A DNA stretch of 9,959 bases, taken from contig JAQXMV010000017.1 in the NCBI GenBank assembly GCA_029013165.1, positions 1-9,959 on the forward strand, read 5' to 3'. Numbering within the stretch: position 1 is the stretch's first letter; every line of letters begins with the position of its first letter. This DNA is from Oscillospiraceae bacterium. GTDB taxonomy: Bacteria > Bacillota > Clostridia > Oscillospirales > Acutalibacteraceae. This document shows, in pieces, positions 6,647 to 9,959 of the stretch. The translations under genes and the position numbers were made by a program. The notes below the pieces were generated by a model that saw only the letters and a program-made list of their open reading frames with translations, was not told the origin of the DNA and searched no databases.

Positions 6647-8296
6647 TTATTCGACAATATAAACCTTAACGCCGTGAGGCTCAGCGACTGCGTTGATCAC
6701 AGAAGCGTTTTCCGCTGTCCTCTTTTCCCATACATCATAGACGGTATAACCGGACTTTTTCTTGAGGTTGACATATCCGAGATTTGCCAGCTTGCCGAGT
6801 TCAATATGAGTGCCGTCGGGCTTGCCGGACTTATTCAGCACGCAAACCGCTGCCCTGGAGCCTTGGAGAGGCTTGACCAGTACATCGACCTTACCGGTCT
6901 TAATGCGGCGACACTGAACGCCGAGAGGATCCTGATCAATGGCAATCATGTCCCGGTTGGTGAGAATCTGATAAATCTTATTGTCCGTGTCAATGCTTCC
7001 GTCGGCCTTGATGAATTTTCGCACATCGTTGCCGAGGATCAAAGGCGCGCACAGCATGCACCACAGACTGAAATGACTGCGGTTTTCCTCAAAGGTCAGA
7101 TCACCGTTGCCGACTTCCAGCATATCCGGATCGTTCCATGAACCGGGCGCCGCATATTTATGAAGTCTGACCGTAAACTCATAAAGACCCAGTACGGAGA
7201 TCCAATGGGGCTTGATATCCATGGTTGTGCGCCAGAGATTGCCGGCCTCCATGCCCCACTTCCAGGGTTTATTGACGCCCCACTCGCAGATGGAGAACAC
7301 GATCGGCTTTTCCTCGACGCCGTTTTTCTCTGCATATTCCTTGGTGGCGCGTTTGAGTTCTCGGCCCATGAGCTTATACTGAACAGCGGCGCTGTCCATG
7401 ACCGAGCCGATGGGGTTGGAAAGCTCTATGCGGTTTTCACCCTCATCGAGCTTGACAGCGGTCTGTATTCTGCCCTCGGTAGACCAGGCTTTCGTTCCGG
7501 GGCAATAGATGTGATATTCGTCTTTTCCGTTTACCATCAGACGCAGGAATTTCTCTTTCAGTCCGCCCTTTCTGACGGTGATGGTCATTATGTATTCTCC
7601 GCTTTCAGGCACTTGTATTTCTGCACTGACACTGCCGAGTCTTGCGTCAATGCCGGCTATATAAGCACCGAACTCCGTATCTTCGTCCTCAACGATTCTC
7701 GCTCTGCCATGCAAAGTCAGATCCGACGGTCTGAGAACGATGAAGTCCTTTCCGCTGCCCTCGGCGGAAAAACCGATGGAAGCGATTTTCGGCGCTTCGG
7801 AGGATATCTTTTCATTGTGACAGAAGTCATATTTGAAATACTCAACGCCCCACTGTGCAAAGGTATCGGCGTCCTCTCTCTCATGGCGGAGAGAAGCGGG
7901 ATAATCCTCACAGGTCAGGGTACCGTTGGAGGAATAAATGCCCAGCTTCAGTCCTCTTGCATTGACATATTCGCTCAGCGCTTTAATGCCCGAGGGGAAT
8001 GTAACCTTGTCGCAGCGCAGACGGCCGTTTTCGTCACGGGTGGAAGCCTGCCAGCAGTCGTCGATATTGACATAGACATAGCCGGCCTCAGCCAGTCCGC
8101 TGTCTTTCATGGCGTCGGCGATCTCCTTGATCAGTTCTTCGCTGATCTTATTGCGAAAGAGATTCCAGCTCGACCAGCCCATAGGCGGCGTCATGGCAAC
8201 GCCGTTGTCATAGCCCCTTTCGCTGCACTGGCTGACTCTTGACTTGTTGACCAGCTTTTTCACTGCACAAACCGGGCAAAACTTTTTCTTATTCAT
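6647..8296 (-). CDS. GH27 alpha-galactosidase with beta-sandwich insertion in the catalytic barrel
   Basis: The enzyme (549 residues from ATG 8296) would remove terminal alpha-galactose from oligosaccharides such as raffinose-family sugars or galactomannan fragments. The GH27 motifs are complete: T-P-P-M-G-W-S-S-W-N (36-45), N-I-D-D-C-W (77-82), nucleophile D157 in F-K-Y-D-F-C, C-E-W-G (337-340) typical of alpha-galactosidases rather than N-acetylgalactosaminidases, acid/base D360 in W-R-T-T-M-D-I, and W-N-D-P-D-M-L-E (387-394). The family average is nearer 400 residues. The extra length is mostly residues 172-311 (nucleotides 7364-7783), a beta-rich insert between the two catalytic aspartates whose end (L-D-E-G-E-N-R-I-E-L) resembles CBM6/CBM35 domains. 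An extra 30-residue N-terminal tail carries C-P-V-C and a third cysteine. There is no signal peptide, so it is probably cytoplasmic. The longer frame from 8332 is rejected because AAGGAG stands eight bases before 8296. It forms an operon with the AEC transporter. Confidence 0.93.
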   Translation of the reverse strand: MNKKKFCPVCAVKKLVNKSRVSQCSERGYDNGVAMTPPMGWSSWNLFRNKISEELIKEIADAMKDSGLAEAGYVYVNIDDCWQASTRDENGRLRCDKVTFPSGIKALSEYVNARGLKLGIYSSNGTLTCEDYPASLRHEREDADTFAQWGVEYFKYDFCHNEKISSEAPKIASIGFSAEGSGKDFIVLRPSDLTLHGRARIVEDEDTEFGAYIAGIDARLGSVSAEIQVPESGEYIMTITVRKGGLKEKFLRLMVNGKDEYHIYCPGTKAWSTEGRIQTAVKLDEGENRIELSNPIGSVMDSAAVQYKLMGRELKRATKEYAEKNGVEEKPIVFSICEWGVNKPWKWGMEAGNLWRTTMDIKPHWISVLGLYEFTVRLHKYAAPGSWNDPDMLEVGNGDLTFEENRSHFSLWCMLCAPLILGNDVRKFIKADGSIDTDNKIYQILTNRDMIAIDQDPLGVQCRRIKTGKVDVLVKPLQGSRAAVCVLNKSGKPDGTHIELGKLANLGYVNLKKKSGYTVYDVWEKRTAENASVINAVAEPHGVKVYIVE

Positions 8297-8304
8297 TTTT
8301 TCTT

Positions 8305-8310
8305 CTCCTT
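8305..8310 (-). promoter_or_regulatory. Ribosome binding site deciding the alpha-galactosidase start
   Basis: On the minus strand this reads AAGGAG, eight bases before ATG 8296 and just past the transporter stop at 8319. It supports M-N-K-K-K-F as the real N-terminus and argues against the in-frame ATG at 8332, which overlaps the transporter and has no such site. Confidence 0.85.
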
Positions 8311-8318
8311 TTGTGATT

Positions 8319-9332
8319 TTATATAAAAGCAAAACTTTTCATAAGAAAAATAATCAGAAACATCGTGACCATCGACAGCAGACTTGTCCAGACAACAAGC
8401 TGACCGGCCAACTGCTCATCACCGCCGATTTCTGCCGTCATCACCGCGCTGGAAACGGCCACGGGAGTGGAAAACAGCGCAATGAAAGCCGGATATTCCG
8501 TGGCGGTGAAATGAAAGAACTGCGTATATCGGCTCAGCAACACAGCACAGCCTAAACCGATCAGCGGCGCCACCAAAAGCCGCATGACCGTTCCGCAGAC
8601 AATTCCTTTCATCAGGCTCCTGACCGCAGAAAAATCAAACCGCGCCCCGAGAACCACCAAGGCCAGCGGCGAAGCGATCTTTGCCGCAGAGGAAATGGCT
8701 TCATAGAGAAAGGGCAAATCTCCCCTGAGAGAGAAGACGGGCATTCCGTCGGCACCCAGAGGCAAAATACTTCTCACAGCCACGATGGCCACACCGGTCA
8801 ATACACCGATGATCAAAGGATTACGCGCCGTTTTTTTCAGGGTTTCACTGAAATTCGGCGGCTCTGCGCCGCCGGCATAATGGCTGAGAAGAAAGACCGC
8901 AATGATATTATACATAGGAATCGTCACAGCCGAAAGAATCGACGCAAACGAAACGGCCGCACTTCCGCCGAGCGCCTCCGCCAAGGGTATTCCGATAATG
9001 GCATAATTGGAACGAAAGGAGCACTGAATCAGCACGCCGTACTGGCGTTTGTCGCGGAAAAACAGTCCGGTGACAGCACAGCCGAGCAGAAAAATTCCCA
9101 GCACGGCTCCGGCGCAGTAAAGGATCGCGGCCCAGTTGATTTGCGAAAGATCACTGATTTCATAGACATTGCGAAAAAGAAGGATCGGCAAAAAAATCTT
9201 GAAAACCGCCGAATTGAGCTTCTTAAAGAAAGCGTCATCGGCAAAATGCGCGAGCCGCAGGCAATAGCCGAGAAAAATCAGCAGTAAAATCGGCATTACC
9301 GCATTAAAGGAAAACGAAAAAATATCTTTCAC
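8319..9332 (-). CDS. AEC (auxin efflux carrier) family transporter
   Basis: The 337-residue membrane protein has about ten hydrophobic segments in the 5+5 AEC/Mem_trans pattern. Family motifs visible are R-S-N-Y-A-I-I-G-I-P-L (about 108-118), A-R-N-P-L-I-I-G-V-L-T-G, and near the end T-P-V-A-V-S-S-A-V-M-T-A followed by G-G-D-E-Q-L-A-G-Q. Bacterial members usually export or exchange small organic acids such as malate; the substrate here is unknown. The start codon is GTG at 9332, supported by AGGTGG six bases upstream. It is the first gene after the promoter at 9369-9397 and is followed after 22 bases by the GH27 gene, so the two should be co-expressed. Whether the transporter serves galactoside metabolism or only shares the promoter cannot be told from sequence. 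Confidence 0.93.
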   Translation of the reverse strand: MKDIFSFSFNAVMPILLLIFLGYCLRLAHFADDAFFKKLNSAVFKIFLPILLFRNVYEISDLSQINWAAILYCAGAVLGIFLLGCAVTGLFFRDKRQYGVLIQCSFRSNYAIIGIPLAEALGGSAAVSFASILSAVTIPMYNIIAVFLLSHYAGGAEPPNFSETLKKTARNPLIIGVLTGVAIVAVRSILPLGADGMPVFSLRGDLPFLYEAISSAAKIASPLALVVLGARFDFSAVRSLMKGIVCGTVMRLLVAPLIGLGCAVLLSRYTQFFHFTATEYPAFIALFSTPVAVSSAVMTAEIGGDEQLAGQLVVWTSLLSMVTMFLIIFLMKSFAFI

Positions 9333-9368
9333 GCCGAACCACCTTTTCTACAAAAAACAACCGATGCT

Positions 9369-9397
9369 ATTATAACACAGTCGGATTTCTTATGCAA
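9369..9397 (-). promoter_or_regulatory. Extended -10 promoter of the transporter/alpha-galactosidase operon
   Basis: On the minus strand: TTGCAT (9397-9392), a 17-base spacer, then TATAAT (9374-9369), preceded by TG one base before the hexamer. The perfect -10 with TGn compensates for a poor -35, a pattern often seen at activator-dependent promoters. The start of transcription would be near 9362. Confidence 0.8.
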
Positions 9398-9404
9398 CCG
9401 ACAG
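9378..9404. promoter_or_regulatory. Inverted repeat overlapping the transporter promoter, possible operator
   Basis: GTCGG (9380-9384) and CCGAC (9398-9402) form a perfect inverted repeat with a 13-base centre, flanked by a further C/G pair across a mismatch. It covers the -35 and most of the spacer, where a repressor could block polymerase. The family of such a regulator cannot be named. Confidence 0.35.
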
Positions 9405-9410
9405 CGGCGC

Positions 9411-9430
9411 CGATTTTCAGACGATTTTCA
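9411..9430. repeat. Tandem 9-base direct repeat upstream of the transporter promoter
   Basis: CGATTTTCA occurs twice with an 11-base period (9411-9419 and 9422-9430), ending 14 bases upstream of the -35. One helical turn between copies would place two protein monomers on the same DNA face. An adjacent palindrome CGGCGCCG lies at 9405-9412. Function is inferred from position only. Confidence 0.5.
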
Positions 9431-9450
9431 AAATCAAATCATTCTCTTTC

Positions 9451-9959
9451 TTATTCTGCGATCAGTCGCATGGATTCGATTCTCAGCGGCGAAACAGGAA
9501 CAGCATATTCACCCATGGAGTTGAATTTGCGCTCAACGGTGCAGAAATCATCCACGACCTCCATACCATCTGTTACTTTACCAAAAGCGGCGTAAGAGCC
9601 GTCGAGAGCCCGACAGCTATCGCTGAAGCAAATGAAAAACTGACTGGACGCCGAATCGGGATCCATGCTTCTGGCCATGGAAATCACCCCGCGGGTATGG
9701 GAAAGGGTGTTTTCTTTCCAGCCATTGGCAGCAAACTCTCCGCGGATTTTCTTCTCACTTCCGCCCATACCGGTGCCCTCGGGATCGCCGCCCTGAGCCA
9801 TAAAACCGTCCACGACGCGATGAAAAGTCAGGCCGTCATAAAATCCGGACTTCACCAAATCAACGAAGTTCGCCACGGTCTCCGGTGCATATTCCGGATA
9901 AAGCTCAAGGGTGAACTCACCGCCGTTTTCCATTTTTACTTTTATCTTTGCATTAGACA
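9451..9959 (-). CDS. Cyclophilin-type peptidyl-prolyl cis-trans isomerase (5' end cut by window edge)
   Basis: The protein catalyses proline cis-trans isomerisation during folding. Counting from the internal methionine at 9933, the active site is F-H-R39-V-V-D-G-F44-M-A-Q47-G-G-D-P, with S-S-Q-F-F-I (96-101) and L-D-G-S-Y-A-A-F-G-K-V (110-120). The usual tryptophan of the last motif is replaced by tyrosine, common in bacteria and often linked to lower cyclosporin affinity. The frame stays open upstream of that ATG and reads S-N-A-K-I-K-V-K before M-E-N-G-G, as typical homologues do; the codon before it ends in TG at the window edge. The true start is therefore probably one base outside, giving about 169 residues. 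The part visible shows no signal peptide, which points to the cytoplasm. The 118 bases after it carry the next promoter, and no clear terminator is seen. Confidence 0.94.
   Translation of the reverse strand, partial: SNAKIKVKMENGGEFTLELYPEYAPETVANFVDLVKSGFYDGLTFHRVVDGFMAQGGDPEGTGMGGSEKKIRGEFAANGWKENTLSHTRGVISMARSMDPDSASSQFFICFSDSCRALDGSYAAFGKVTDGMEVVDDFCTVERKFNSMGEYAVPVSPLRIESMRLIAE

Noticed and set aside
7160..8242. Plus-strand frame of 360 codons opposite the alpha-galactosidase
   Set aside because: It mirrors conserved GH27 coding sequence and has no motifs of its own, so it is a shadow of codon bias on the other strand.
8297..8332. Upstream ATG at 8332 as the alpha-galactosidase start
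   Set aside because: It would overlap the transporter's last codons and translate the Shine-Dalgarno region itself (K-G-E-E-K). ATG 8296 has AAGGAG at proper distance.
9405..9435. Terminator for the cyclophilin gene (CGGCGCCG palindrome and GATTTT-C-AAAATC)
   Set aside because: Both palindromes lack a workable hairpin loop and neither is followed by a T-run in the direction of transcription.

Overview
The window looks like chromosomal DNA of a Gram-positive Clostridia bacterium, most likely an Oscillospiraceae/Ruminococcaceae-type gut or fermenter organism. This is inferred from the yceD-rpmF pair, the DUF512 radical-SAM/PDZ protein directly upstream of der, the clostridial glucosaminidase with SH3 and fibronectin modules, strong AGGAGG-type ribosome binding sites and moderate GC content. 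No database search was possible. Every convincing gene lies on the minus strand, so transcription runs from high to low coordinates. The long plus-strand reading frames are shadows.

Reading with transcription: (1) a cyclophilin-type peptidyl-prolyl isomerase truncated by the right edge, probably by a single base of its start codon; (2) a promoter at about 9369-9397 driving an AEC-family membrane transporter and, 22 bases later, a GH27 alpha-galactosidase with a beta-sandwich insert inside its catalytic barrel, closed by a hairpin at 6605-6635; (3) a promoter at 6497-6525 driving a small DivIVA-like coiled-coil protein that overlaps by 14 bases a 1160-residue secreted cell-wall hydrolase (glucosaminidase, SH3, Ig-like, seven FN3 modules), closed by a strong hairpin at 2566-2601; (4) a perfect-consensus sigma-A promoter (TTGACA, 17 bases, TATAAT) driving yceD (DUF177) and rpmF (ribosomal protein L32), closed by a GNRA-loop terminator at 1681-1717; (5) a repeat-rich intergenic region with two nearly identical 90-base direct repeats, one of them flanked by inverted arms; (6) a DUF512 radical-SAM protein followed by the first codons of der (EngA), cut by the left edge.

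Themes: ribosome assembly and translation (YceD, L32, Der, possibly the DUF512 protein), cell envelope or septum remodelling (DivIVA-like protein plus wall hydrolase), galactoside use (GH27 with a possible organic-acid exporter) and protein folding (cyclophilin). I see no CRISPR array, tRNA, rRNA, phage or defence system. The least explained stretch is the 1406-1680 repeat element. The most unusual genes are the GH27 with its insert and Cys-rich leader, and the DivIVA/wall-hydrolase pair.
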